From JABCPE02 sp963530295 (GTDB lineage: Bacteria > Bacteroidota > Bacteroidia > Flavobacteriales > Weeksellaceae): 64,000 bases of DNA. The notes beneath the pieces are model-generated. The model had not been told where the DNA came from. It saw nothing but the letters and a program-made list of their open reading frames with translations, and made no database searches. How positions within the stretch are numbered: the first letter of the stretch is position 1; the number at the start of each line of letters is the position of its first letter. The stretch spans positions 62,001-126,000 of the forward strand of contig CAUSCF010000002.1 in the NCBI GenBank assembly GCA_963530295.1. Direction: 5' to 3'. Below, piece by piece: positions 15,571 through 24,405 of the stretch. The position numbers and the translations under genes were made by a program.

Positions 15571-16416
15571 ATGGAAGTTATTAGAAACGCTAAAGATTTA
15601 CAAATTTATATCGCTAATGCCAAAAACAAAGGGCTAAAAATAGGTTTCGCTCCTACAATGGGCGCGCTGCATGGTGGACACCTTTCACTCTACGAGAGAG
15701 CCAGAAAGGAAAATGATATCGTAGTTTCTTCTATTTTCGTGAATCCTACTCAGTTCAACAACCCTGAGGATTTAGAAAAATATCCACGAACCATAGAAGG
15801 AGACATTGACCTTTTAGAAAAAACTAAAAATGTAGACGCCGTCTATACTCCATCCGTAGAAGACCTTTACCCTAATGGATTAGAGCGAAAAAGCTATGAT
15901 TTTGACGGGTTAGAAAACGAAATGGAAGGAAAATCCAGACCTGGGCATTTTGATGGTGTAGGAACTGTAGTGGAGGAACTTTTCAGACAGGTACAGCCTG
16001 ATAATGCTTATTTTGGCGACAAAGATTTTCAGCAGTTGGCAATTATCAAAAAATTAGTTCAAAAACTGCAACTGCCTATCAACATTGTCGGAATGCCTAT
16101 TTTCAGAGAAAACAGCGGACTGGCGATGAGCTCCCGAAATATGAGGCTAAGCCCTGAGCAAAGAGATAAAGCCAAACTTATCTATGCTACTTTGGTAAAA
16201 GCCAACGAGATGTTCAGAAAATCCAGCCTCTCTGATGTCAAAACATTTGTAGAAAAAACCTTTGAGAACTCTGATTTTGAGCTGGAATATTTCATCATCG
16301 CAGATGAAGAAACCTTGAAAGAAGTAGATAAAATCGAAAACGGAAGGAATTACCGAGCGTTTATCGTTGTTTTGGTCGATGGAGTCCGATTGATTGATAA
16401 TATCCACCTTGACTAA
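15571..16416 (+). CDS. panC: Pantoate-beta-alanine ligase (pantothenate synthetase)
   Basis: 281 residues, normal length. The ATP-binding PTMGALHGGHLSL motif lies near residue 28, followed by SIFVNPTQFNNPEDLEKYPRT, the pantoate site. FGDKDFQQLAIIK and MSSRNMRLSPEQR are the second nucleotide-binding KMSKS-like region. It makes pantothenate from pantoate and beta-alanine for coenzyme A. No panB or panD is adjacent. The upstream region has TAATTTTA at 15543-15550, one mismatch from a -7 element. It stands alone and converges with a FAD oxidoreductase across a shared terminator. Confidence 0.96.
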   Translation: MEVIRNAKDLQIYIANAKNKGLKIGFAPTMGALHGGHLSLYERARKENDIVVSSIFVNPTQFNNPEDLEKYPRTIEGDIDLLEKTKNVDAVYTPSVEDLYPNGLERKSYDFDGLENEMEGKSRPGHFDGVGTVVEELFRQVQPDNAYFGDKDFQQLAIIKKLVQKLQLPINIVGMPIFRENSGLAMSSRNMRLSPEQRDKAKLIYATLVKANEMFRKSSLSDVKTFVEKTFENSDFELEYFIIADEETLKEVDKIENGRNYRAFIVVLVDGVRLIDNIHLD

Positions 16417-16427
16417 TTTCAAAAAAT

Positions 16428-16451
16428 AAATCCCGCCAAATGGTGGGATTT
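16428..16451. terminator. Bidirectional intrinsic terminator
   Basis: AAATCCCGCC (16428-16437) pairs with GGTGGGATTT (16442-16451), one G-T wobble, AAAT loop, T-rich flanks on both strands. Shared by panC and the convergent oxidoreductase. Confidence 0.8.
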
Positions 16452-16455
16452 TTAT

Positions 16456-17499
16456 TTATTTCGGTTCTGTAAATCTGGTCAAATTCACCTCAGGAAGCAG
16501 GTCTTTTTTACCTTCAATAAAATCAAAAAGTTCCTTTGAAAAATAGCATCCGTTTAGGATTCCTCTCGCTCCCAGCCCATTGAAAACATAGAGGTTTTTA
16601 TGCTTTTCATGTCTTCCTAAAATAGGTCTCCTATCCGCCACGGTAGGACGAAATCCTACATTGATTTCCTCCACTTCGAATTTTTCTGGATAAAACTGAG
16701 ACAGCCCGTTCATCAGCTGCTCTTTCGCCTCTTCATCTACATTTTCATCAGTTCTTTCCCTATCGTAAGTTCCTCCGTAATAATATTTTCCGTTTTCCAA
16801 TGGAAAAATAAAATGTTTTTTCTTAATCGTAAAATCCCCTTCCAGCGGCACAGAGAGATTTACCACCAAATGATGTCCTTTGTTAATATGAATAGGGATT
16901 TCTCTAAAATATGGATTATGCTTCACGACTATTCCTTCCGCAAAAACAATATTTTTAAACTTAATATCCTTATAATGAGAGTTTTCTACATCAAGAGCAG
17001 CGTAATCAAATCTTTCTTTTATCAGATATTCATTTTTTTGCAAATATTGTAAAATATCTCCAAAGAATGCCTCTACATCGAGCCTCGCAGAATGATTTAC
17101 CCTACCTGAACTAAATGGATTTTTCACCACATCCAATTCCTCAAAAACAGGGTGCAAAAAAGGCCTAAGGCTTTCTTCTTTCATCTTTTTATTCCACAGT
17201 TCTCTTTCTTCTTCATTATGAAAAATCCTTTGGATAGGTTTATTTATTAAATAATTCTTGCCTGTATACTGCTGTATTTCAGACAGAGTTTTATGCAAAA
17301 AATCTATCTGCTCCTTTGCCAGCCAAAAAGAAGTAAAACGCTTCAAAACTACAGGATTTATCATCCCTGCCGAAATTTGTGAGGCGCTCTTTTTACCTTC
17401 TGAAAAAATAACAAAATTTTTATTTTCTTTTAGTAGCTGATGTGCAAAAAATAAAGCCGCATATCCATCTCCTACAATGATGTATTCTGTATCTCTCAT
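16456..17499 (-). CDS. FAD-dependent amino-acid-oxidase-like oxidoreductase (DAO family)
   Basis: 347 residues from the ATG at 17499. The N-terminal dinucleotide fold is YIIVGDGYAALFFAHQLL. It is followed by SQISAGMINPVVLKRFTSFW, a central NKGHHLVVNLS segment and the C-terminal GFRPTVADRRPILGRH / NGLGARGILNGCYFSKELFDF, all features of DAO-type flavoenzymes. The substrate is unknown. The longer ORF start (17526) would lie inside the gld operon terminator. A TATTTTTG -7 element sits only four bases before the chosen ATG, so the transcript may be leaderless. Confidence 0.8.
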   Translation of the reverse strand: MRDTEYIIVGDGYAALFFAHQLLKENKNFVIFSEGKKSASQISAGMINPVVLKRFTSFWLAKEQIDFLHKTLSEIQQYTGKNYLINKPIQRIFHNEEERELWNKKMKEESLRPFLHPVFEELDVVKNPFSSGRVNHSARLDVEAFFGDILQYLQKNEYLIKERFDYAALDVENSHYKDIKFKNIVFAEGIVVKHNPYFREIPIHINKGHHLVVNLSVPLEGDFTIKKKHFIFPLENGKYYYGGTYDRERTDENVDEEAKEQLMNGLSQFYPEKFEVEEINVGFRPTVADRRPILGRHEKHKNLYVFNGLGARGILNGCYFSKELFDFIEGKKDLLPEVNLTRFTEPK

Positions 17500-17503
17500 A
17501 ACA

Positions 17504-17511
17504 CAAAAATA
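17504..17511 (-). promoter_or_regulatory. Candidate promoter -7 element, leaderless arrangement
   Basis: Minus-strand TATTTTTG four bases upstream of the ATG at 17499. It overlaps the T-run of the gldN terminator, so it could be a chance match. Confidence 0.4.
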
Positions 17512-17515
17512 AAAA

Positions 17516-17540
17516 AACCTAGGCAAAATTTGCCTAGGTT
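17516..17540 (-). terminator. Intrinsic terminator of the gldKLMN operon
   Basis: AACCTAGGCAAA (17516-17527) and TTTGCCTAGGTT (17529-17540) form a near-perfect 12-bp palindrome. On the minus strand it is followed by seven T residues. Confidence 0.85.
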
Positions 17541-17563
17541 ATTATGTTAAAATTATAATAAAA

Positions 17564-18670
17564 TTAATAATTCCACATATCATTCTCCATCTCGAGAATT
17601 TGGTTTTTGATTCTTTCACTCTCTTCTAGTTGAGCGTTAGCATCATTCGGGATGTAGTCTTTGATGTTCCCTGTACCATACCCATTTTCAGATCTATAGA
17701 TGATAGAAGAGAATCTTCTTGCATTCAATAAATCATCAAAAGTAAGGTCAGAAGACAAGTTCTTATTGTTAAATACTACTGCATTTGCCAATACTTCCCT
17801 TGCACTTGGGTAGAATACCCAGAATAAATCAATAAGCTCATCAGCATTACCAAGAGGTTCTCCATTAGGTCCTGTCAAGGCATTTGATGATGGGTCTTTA
17901 CCCATAGCAGAAATACCTAATAATCTGTATTTCAGCTGTGCATCTCTACGATCAATGTACCACATACCTTTGATCTTCAGCATCTTTACATTTTCAGATT
18001 TAGTTTCATAAACATCTATGTATTGTTGTTTCTCTTCTTCTGAAATTTTCTCCCCAGCATTGACTCTTTCGATATATGCATCAGAGATACGCACGAATTT
18101 CGTAGCATTTTCTATTTCTTGTTTAGTCATTCTATCTTTAAACATCTCATCTTTATACACTTCTTTAATAGAGCCATCATTTACTCCATCTAAAAGAAGT
18201 TGGTACAAAGATTTTGTAGAAGCTACCAATCCATCAGAGTTATAATAGAATGGTCTATTGATTTTTTCGTTCATATCAATAATTTCCCATACCACCATAC
18301 TTCTAACAATATCCTTATCCTCTACATATCCGTATTTTACTGGATTGTTTTTTACGGAAATAAGAGAATCCCCTTTCTTAACTATATTCAAGTTTCTGTA
18401 GTGTCTCAACGCAGCTGGTGAATCTGAGTTAAGGATACTCAAAGAGTTCACTGGATTCAATGGAATCTCTTCCTCTTTTTTAACCTCTACAACAGGCTCT
18501 GCTGGTTGTTCTGGTTCTTCTTGAACAGTTTTAGTCTTTCCTGCTTTACCTTTTTTACCTTTTTTGGCTACAGCTGTCTTTTTAGCTCCAGCTTTCTTTT
18601 TTCCTTTTCCCTTCTGAGCATCTGCAAAGAAGAAGGTAAATACAAGAAAGAACAATAATATTCTTCTCAT
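17564..18670 (-). CDS. gldN: Gliding motility / type IX secretion protein GldN
   Basis: 368 residues with a signal peptide (MRRILLFFLVFTFFFADAQ). A Lys/Ala-rich stretch of about 40 residues and a Glu/Pro/Val linker precede the conserved GldN domain. That domain includes DIVRSMVVWEIIDMNEKINRPFYY, KMLKIKGMWYIDRRDAQLKYRLLGI, and FWVFYPSAREVLANAVVFN near residue 280. GldN is periplasmic, forms rings with GldK under the outer membrane, and is needed for T9SS export and gliding. Last gene of the operon, 29 bases after gldM, followed by a strong terminator. The Lys-rich N-terminal insert makes it somewhat longer than usual. Confidence 0.95.
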   Translation of the reverse strand: MRRILLFFLVFTFFFADAQKGKGKKKAGAKKTAVAKKGKKGKAGKTKTVQEEPEQPAEPVVEVKKEEEIPLNPVNSLSILNSDSPAALRHYRNLNIVKKGDSLISVKNNPVKYGYVEDKDIVRSMVVWEIIDMNEKINRPFYYNSDGLVASTKSLYQLLLDGVNDGSIKEVYKDEMFKDRMTKQEIENATKFVRISDAYIERVNAGEKISEEEKQQYIDVYETKSENVKMLKIKGMWYIDRRDAQLKYRLLGISAMGKDPSSNALTGPNGEPLGNADELIDLFWVFYPSAREVLANAVVFNNKNLSSDLTFDDLLNARRFSSIIYRSENGYGTGNIKDYIPNDANAQLEESERIKNQILEMENDMWNY

Positions 18671-18699
18671 TTTATTTTGATATTAATTATATTTATTTA

Positions 18700-20262
18700 C
18701 TACTGAACATTTATGACAACTGGGCTGATATTTTTAAGCATTTGTCCACCCAATCCTGTAGCAGTAGCTTGGATATCAAACACATAACATACATCACCAG
18801 CTCTCAATCCAGCTGTAAGGCTAGCAGCTGCACTTAGAGAGTTTCCGCTCACATACATTGCTGCTTTTCCAGGCGCTTTGAATCTAAATCCTGTTACTTG
18901 GAAACTTACAGGGAAGTCAAAATCAGGTATAGCAGCCGAAATCACTTGTTTTGAAATAGAACTTGCTGGCATAGAAACTACATTCTGAGATCTGATCTGT
19001 CCTTGTGGTGCAGGAACACTCTTAATACGGAATGGGAATGATTGAGAAACCACTTTTCCATTAGGTTGTTTTCCTGACACTGTAATGTTTACAGTATTTC
19101 CAGCTCCTGGTCTGATAACCCATTTACCTCTACCTCCTGATACACTTGCACCTGGCGCAGAAAGAGTTACTGTAGAGTTATCAACACCTAGCATAGATGC
19201 AGATATAGGGTTTTCTACACCTCTATATAGTACATTCATCTTATCAGCAGAAATCAAAGCTCCACTTTGAAGTTTAACTTCTTCTGCTCCAGCGATTACT
19301 CTATAGTTGTGTTTGAAAGGTAATGCTACCATTTCTCCTTTAGAGTTTCTATATGAAACTGTACCACTCATTGTATGCTCTCCTACTCCTCCTCCTAGAG
19401 TTTTGTATCCCATACCTCTAGTTGTTCTATCAACTCCTGTGAACTGAAGATTTGGATCATCAGAATAAGTTCCGATGAATACTTTAGCTTCTACGGGCTG
19501 ACCTTGGATAATTACTGTAGGACCAGCAACGATAGCTTCGTATGCGTTAAACTTGATATCAGCGTCCACTTTCTCTTGAAGCATCAATGCTAAAGCATCT
19601 GACTGTAAGTTTCTAGCTTCTGACTGGATAACTTCCAAGTTAGATAATGCAGCAATCAATGGTTGGTTATGGAATTTATATTGTAACCATCCTTTACCAT
19701 TTCTTGTTTCTCCTTTTGGAAATTCAGTAACCATTGTTTGGTTAGCTCTTTCTACTAGGTTTTTCATTTCTGGTACATTCCCAAAAGACTGAGCAATAAA
19801 TGTTCTAAGATCATTTATTTGTTTTGTTAAGTCTTTAGCAACCTTAGAAGGTGCATTCTCGTCACCTTCATCAAAGAATTTATTTGTAGAATATTCTGTA
19901 CCATTCAAAGCATTGAAGTTATCTTCTACTCCAGCTTTTTCATTATATCCTGCCTCTTTCTTCAATTGAGTTTTGATACCTTCTATTGATTCTACTAAAG
20001 CATTGATTTTTCCTTTCAATCCCTGATAAATCTCATAGTTTTGAGCTGCTGCTTCATTAGTTTCAGATTTAGCCTTTAAGGTTTGCTCAAAAATTTTATC
20101 AGTTTTATTTTCAGTCAACTCTCTTGACTCTTGTAGAGATGAATTAGTATCAAAATAAGATCTAATAATCTCTTGGTCAATTTGCATCGCCAACATACAG
20201 ATGAAAACCAAGTACATTAGGTTAATCATCTTCTGACGAGGTGATAATTTCTCTTTTGCCAT
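18700..20262 (-). CDS. gldM: Type IX secretion motor subunit GldM
   Basis: 520 residues. A short cytoplasmic N-terminus with Arg9, then one membrane helix (about 12-31, containing NLMYLVFICMLAMQ), then a long periplasmic region of stacked domains: a helical part to about residue 225 followed by beta-rich Ig-like domains ending SPVVINVQ. GldM dimers sit in a GldL pentamer and turn to transmit proton-motive force to the outer-membrane T9SS. Arg9 corresponds to the functionally important arginine of Flavobacterium johnsoniae GldM. Position between gldL and gldN is the canonical order. Confidence 0.96.
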   Translation of the reverse strand: MAKEKLSPRQKMINLMYLVFICMLAMQIDQEIIRSYFDTNSSLQESRELTENKTDKIFEQTLKAKSETNEAAAQNYEIYQGLKGKINALVESIEGIKTQLKKEAGYNEKAGVEDNFNALNGTEYSTNKFFDEGDENAPSKVAKDLTKQINDLRTFIAQSFGNVPEMKNLVERANQTMVTEFPKGETRNGKGWLQYKFHNQPLIAALSNLEVIQSEARNLQSDALALMLQEKVDADIKFNAYEAIVAGPTVIIQGQPVEAKVFIGTYSDDPNLQFTGVDRTTRGMGYKTLGGGVGEHTMSGTVSYRNSKGEMVALPFKHNYRVIAGAEEVKLQSGALISADKMNVLYRGVENPISASMLGVDNSTVTLSAPGASVSGGRGKWVIRPGAGNTVNITVSGKQPNGKVVSQSFPFRIKSVPAPQGQIRSQNVVSMPASSISKQVISAAIPDFDFPVSFQVTGFRFKAPGKAAMYVSGNSLSAAASLTAGLRAGDVCYVFDIQATATGLGGQMLKNISPVVINVQ

Positions 20263-20311
20263 TTTTTAATTTTTTTTTGGTTTAAAATTATTTAAAAATC
20301 ACAATGAGAAA

Positions 20312-20998
20312 TTAAGCTTTCATCGCTGTTAACATACCTCCATAAACTCTGTTCAAGCTATTAAGGTTTGTAGTCAATCCTTTCAATTCTTCATTAAACT
20401 TCTCTGACTGTTCAGCTGATTTTTGGATGTCAGCTACATATTTTTTGCTGTACTCAGACTGTTGTCTTCCGTGTTCTAATTGTAGAGCATATAGTGCATT
20501 GATGCTTTCTAAGTGATTAGCAGCCAAAGCCATTTGCTCGTTATATTTGTGAGTAGAAGCAGAAACATCTACAGTTTGGTTAATTTGATCTACAGAGTGA
20601 GAGAATTTATCAATTCCTGTTCTCAATCTTTCGAACATAGCAACATCTAATTTAGCATCTGCTAACATTTTATCCAATTTATCAGATAAAGAAACTTCTA
20701 ATTCAGAAATGTTAGATGTAACTTTAGACTCTACAGCCTTTCTTGGCTTTGGAGTAGCATTAGCATCCATCAATTCTGGATATACATTTTCCCATGCATA
20801 TTTAGTTTCTTCTGCTGGCGGGTTGAATGCAAACACGATGAAGATGAAACATTCCACAGCAAGCCCTAATCCTAAGATAAAGTTACCACTTACACCTGGA
20901 ATAGGAAGGTGTGTCATTTTTACTAACGCTCCGAAAATTACTACCGCTGCACCCATTGAATAAATGAAGTTTAATACAGCATCTTTTGATTTAAACAT
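20312..20998 (-). CDS. gldL: Type IX secretion motor subunit GldL
   Basis: 228 residues with two N-terminal membrane helices (about 8-30 and 38-58) joined by a short loop, and a long cytoplasmic coiled-coil-like tail. Lys27 and His30 in the first helix (ALVKMTHLP) and Glu49 in the second (LAVECFIF) fall at the positions I recall for the proton-path residues of F. johnsoniae GldL. The motor therefore looks intact. GldL forms the pentameric stator around GldM. The gene lies 49 bases from each neighbour in the operon. Confidence 0.96.
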   Translation of the reverse strand: MFKSKDAVLNFIYSMGAAVVIFGALVKMTHLPIPGVSGNFILGLGLAVECFIFIVFAFNPPAEETKYAWENVYPELMDANATPKPRKAVESKVTSNISELEVSLSDKLDKMLADAKLDVAMFERLRTGIDKFSHSVDQINQTVDVSASTHKYNEQMALAANHLESINALYALQLEHGRQQSEYSKKYVADIQKSAEQSEKFNEELKGLTTNLNSLNRVYGGMLTAMKA

Positions 20999-21047
20999 AA
21001 CTTTTAATTTTTAATGATTATACTTTATTTAATTTTTTCTTGTTTTT

Positions 21048-22451
21048 TTATCTTCTTATTTTAGACGCTCCTTCTGGTATGTCTTGAACAGTTCTAAATC
21101 CTATGTAACTTCTAGCAGAGTCTTTACGCTCCCAGTCTCTAGAACCGACCATCAATAGGTATCCTATATCTTTCCAAGAACCACCTCTTACAGTTTTCTT
21201 AACATCCACATAGGCTCTGTTAGAGATGTAAGGATTCAATGTAGAAGAAAACTGATAAGTAGAGTTGTTATAAGGAGATTCTGTCCATTCAGCTACATTC
21301 CCTGCCATGTCATAAAGTCCATATCCGTTTTTAGGGAACTTTTTAACAGGAGCTGTATACATATATGTACCTTTTTTCTCATCCTCTATATAGTTACCTC
21401 TCTTAGGTTTGAAGTTTGCTAAATAGCATGCTCTATCATCCATCAAATAAGGACCTCCCCAAGGATAAGCTGCATTTTCTAGACCACCACGAGCAGCATA
21501 TTCCCATTCTGCTTCAGTTGGAAGTCTGAATTTCATAGGAGAATGTCTTCTCTTTTTAGATCTTGCATTAGAATCTGCTTTTGCTTTTGTTTTATAGTCA
21601 GTAAAAGCTCTTGCTTGATCCCAAGTAACCCCTACTACAGGATAATCTTTATATGCAATATGCCAGAAATATTGGTCAAATAGCGGTTCATTATAAGCAT
21701 AATTGAAATCTCTCAACCATACTGTTGTATCTGGATAAACAGCTATACTTGTTTTCTTTTCTGAACGAAGTCCTTTAGATCCATCTTTGATGTCTTCCCA
21801 CTCATAACGGTACTGAAGTTTAGTAACATCTAGAATTCTCTTGTTATTTTCTCTCTTATCTGGCGCTACATACATAGACTCTAAAATCTCTGCATATTTA
21901 GCATCTGGATATTGATTAACATTCCAATCTAATGGAACTGACCAATCCAATCTTTTCGCCTCATTATAACCATTTCTCCCTCCTTGAGATTCCAAGAACT
22001 GCTGGTATCCAGACTTATTCTCTTTATCTCCTTTTTGAGACAAATACGCATAATTACGCCCTTCTCCTTTACCATCTCCTGAAGATTGTCCTCCTCCTGC
22101 AGCCTCTGCTAAAAGAGTTCTAGCAATAGAGTCTCTTACATAGTTGATAAACAATCTATACTGAGCATTAGTAACTTCTGCTTCATCCATGAAAAATGAA
22201 GAAACAGTAACTGTCTTTAATTGGGTTTTTTCTGGAGTCATTGTAAAGTCCTGATCTGCCTGTCCCATAACGAAAGACCCTCCTGGTATTGCTACCATTC
22301 CGTGCGGTCTCGCTGCAACAAAAGATTTTGAACTTTCTTTAGACACCAATTCTCCCTTGGTATCTGGTCTTCCAGAATTCCCTTTTTTTCCTCCTGAGGA
22401 ACATGCCGCAGTTAGTAAAGCTGCGGAAACTAAAAGAACGATTCTTTTCAT
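21048..22451 (-). CDS. gldK: Gliding motility / type IX secretion lipoprotein GldK
   Basis: 467 residues. Lipoprotein signal with Cys17 (LLTAAC), a Ser/Gly/Lys linker, then a formylglycine-generating-enzyme-like (SUMF1) fold: MVAIPGGSFVMGQADQD near residue 50, FFMDEAEVTNAQYRLF, FRLPTEAEWEYAARGG near residue 310, and TVRGGSWKDIGYLL near the C-terminus. In GldK this fold is structural. The protein is anchored to the outer membrane and forms the periplasmic ring with GldN. First gene of gldKLMN. No exact TAnnTTTG was found in the 89 bases before it, so it may be transcribed with glmS upstream. Confidence 0.96.
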   Translation of the reverse strand: MKRIVLLVSAALLTAACSSGGKKGNSGRPDTKGELVSKESSKSFVAARPHGMVAIPGGSFVMGQADQDFTMTPEKTQLKTVTVSSFFMDEAEVTNAQYRLFINYVRDSIARTLLAEAAGGGQSSGDGKGEGRNYAYLSQKGDKENKSGYQQFLESQGGRNGYNEAKRLDWSVPLDWNVNQYPDAKYAEILESMYVAPDKRENNKRILDVTKLQYRYEWEDIKDGSKGLRSEKKTSIAVYPDTTVWLRDFNYAYNEPLFDQYFWHIAYKDYPVVGVTWDQARAFTDYKTKAKADSNARSKKRRHSPMKFRLPTEAEWEYAARGGLENAAYPWGGPYLMDDRACYLANFKPKRGNYIEDEKKGTYMYTAPVKKFPKNGYGLYDMAGNVAEWTESPYNNSTYQFSSTLNPYISNRAYVDVKKTVRGGSWKDIGYLLMVGSRDWERKDSARSYIGFRTVQDIPEGASKIRR

Positions 22452-22540
22452 TATATTAAATCTATTTTTTTATAATTTATTTATTTTTCAAAAAGGATAA
22501 CGATTTTTTTTAAAAATTATTTTCCTACCATCATATTTTT

Positions 22541-24391
22541 TTATTCTACTGTCACAGATTTCGCCAAGTTTCTTGGTTGATCTACATTCACTCCTCTATA
22601 AACAGCTATATAATAAGCTAATATTTGTAAAGGTATAGATGCTACTATTGGAGAAAAACATTCTGATGTTTCTGGTATTTCTATCACATAATCAGACATT
22701 ACCGAAACCTGCTCATCCCCTTTATTAACAATAGAAATCACTTTCCCTTTTCTTGCTTTAATCTCCTGCACATTACTTACAATCTTATCATAATGACCTT
22801 TTCTTGGAGCGATGATTACTATTGGCATATTTTCATCAATCAAAGCAATAGGCCCATGCTTCATTTCTGCTGCTGGATAGCCTTCTGCATGGATATAAGA
22901 GATTTCTTTCAACTTCAATGCTCCTTCTAATGCAGCAGGGAAGTTATATCCACGCCCCAAATATAAGAAATTTGAAGCACTTACAAAATCTTTCGCCATT
23001 TTTTTAACATAATCATGTGTAGATTCTAGTACATCCTCTATCTTTTTAGGGATAGCATCTAGTTCTGTTATCAAACTCATGAAATCCACATTGCTAAGAT
23101 TTCCATTATGTTTTCCTAACTTAAGTGCCAGCAAGGATAATATTGTTAATTGAGCTGTAAAAGCCTTTGTAGATGCTACTCCTATCTCTGGCCCCGCATG
23201 TGTATATGCTCCTGCATCTGAGAATCTAGAAATAGAAGAATCTACAACATTACAAATTCCAAAAATAAACGCTCCTCTTTCTTTTGCTAATTTAATAGCT
23301 GCCATAGTATCTGCCGTCTCACCTGACTGAGAAATCGCAATAACTATATCTTTATTAGTAATAATAGGATTTCTGTATCTAAATTCCGAAGCATACTCCA
23401 CTTCTACTGGGATTCTAGCAAATTCTTCTATAAGATATTCTCCTATCAATCCCGCATGCCAAGAAGTTCCACAGGCTACAATAATAATTCTTTCTGCTTT
23501 GGTAAATTTATCCAAATAATCCCAAATTCCAGCCATCTTTATAATTCCCTCATCTACTAAAAGACGGCCTCTCATTGTATCATGGATAGATTTTGGCTGT
23601 TCAAAGATTTCTTTAAGCATAAAATGCTCATAACCACCTTTTTCTATCTGTTCTAAACTTAATTTCAATTCTTGAACTTCAGGAATAACAACTGAATTAT
23701 CAACAATAGCTCTGATTTCTACTCCTTTTTCTAAAGAAATCGTCGCCATGTGCCCATCTTCAAGATAGATAGCCTCTTTGGTAAATTCAACGAAAGGTGA
23801 AGCATCAGATGCTACAAAATATTCATTTTCTCCTATCCCTATAGCTAAAGGCGAACCTAAACGACCTACAACCAAAAGCCCTGGGTGGTCTTTATGCATC
23901 ACAGTGATAGCATATGCTCCATACACTTCGTTCAATGCATATCTCACAGCTGTAGGAAAATCCACCTCCTGCGTGTCCATTATATATTGAATCAGATTAA
24001 CTAAAATTTCAGTGTCTGTATCTGAAGCAAAAGTAAATCCTTTCTCTATCAGCATAGTCTTAATGGTATCATAGTTCTCTATAATTCCATTATGAATAAT
24101 TGCTATTTTCCCGTTATTAGACAAATGTGGATGAGAGTTTCTATCACTAGGAACCCCATGGGTAGCCCATCGCGTATGTCCCATACCCACATGAGCAGAA
24201 CCTTCCAAGTCTTTAGAAATACTAACCAAATCGGCTACTTTTCCTTTCGTTTTCTTAAGTTCAAAGTCATTATTTTGTCCCTCTACTATTACCCCTGCAC
24301 TATCATAACCTCGATACTCTAACCTTTTTAGCCCATTGATTACTATATCATAAGCACATCTATGCCCTGTATATCCTACTATTCCACACAT
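22541..24391 (-). CDS. glmS: Glutamine-fructose-6-phosphate aminotransferase (isomerizing)
   Basis: 616 residues. Mature N-terminal Cys2 nucleophile (MCGIVGYTGHR) of the class II glutamine amidotransferase domain with GMGHTRWATHG, then two SIS sugar isomerase domains (ACGTSWHAG near residue 305, AISQSGETADT, and SASNFLYLGRGYNFPAALEGALKLKEISYIHAEGYPAAEMKHGP). It ends DQPRNLAKSVTVE, the usual C-terminus. It makes glucosamine 6-phosphate, the precursor of peptidoglycan and LPS. It starts 14 bases after the DUF4270 gene, so the two are co-transcribed. No glmS ribozyme-like leader is possible in that gap. Confidence 0.97.
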   Translation of the reverse strand: MCGIVGYTGHRCAYDIVINGLKRLEYRGYDSAGVIVEGQNNDFELKKTKGKVADLVSISKDLEGSAHVGMGHTRWATHGVPSDRNSHPHLSNNGKIAIIHNGIIENYDTIKTMLIEKGFTFASDTDTEILVNLIQYIMDTQEVDFPTAVRYALNEVYGAYAITVMHKDHPGLLVVGRLGSPLAIGIGENEYFVASDASPFVEFTKEAIYLEDGHMATISLEKGVEIRAIVDNSVVIPEVQELKLSLEQIEKGGYEHFMLKEIFEQPKSIHDTMRGRLLVDEGIIKMAGIWDYLDKFTKAERIIIVACGTSWHAGLIGEYLIEEFARIPVEVEYASEFRYRNPIITNKDIVIAISQSGETADTMAAIKLAKERGAFIFGICNVVDSSISRFSDAGAYTHAGPEIGVASTKAFTAQLTILSLLALKLGKHNGNLSNVDFMSLITELDAIPKKIEDVLESTHDYVKKMAKDFVSASNFLYLGRGYNFPAALEGALKLKEISYIHAEGYPAAEMKHGPIALIDENMPIVIIAPRKGHYDKIVSNVQEIKARKGKVISIVNKGDEQVSVMSDYVIEIPETSECFSPIVASIPLQILAYYIAVYRGVNVDQPRNLAKSVTVE

Positions 24392-24405
24392 AATTTGTTC
24401 TAAAT

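Noticed and set aside
22392..22540. A separate promoter for gldKLMN
   Set aside because: No exact TAnnTTTG in the 89 bases upstream of gldK; TATCCTTTTTG has wrong spacing, so none was annotated.
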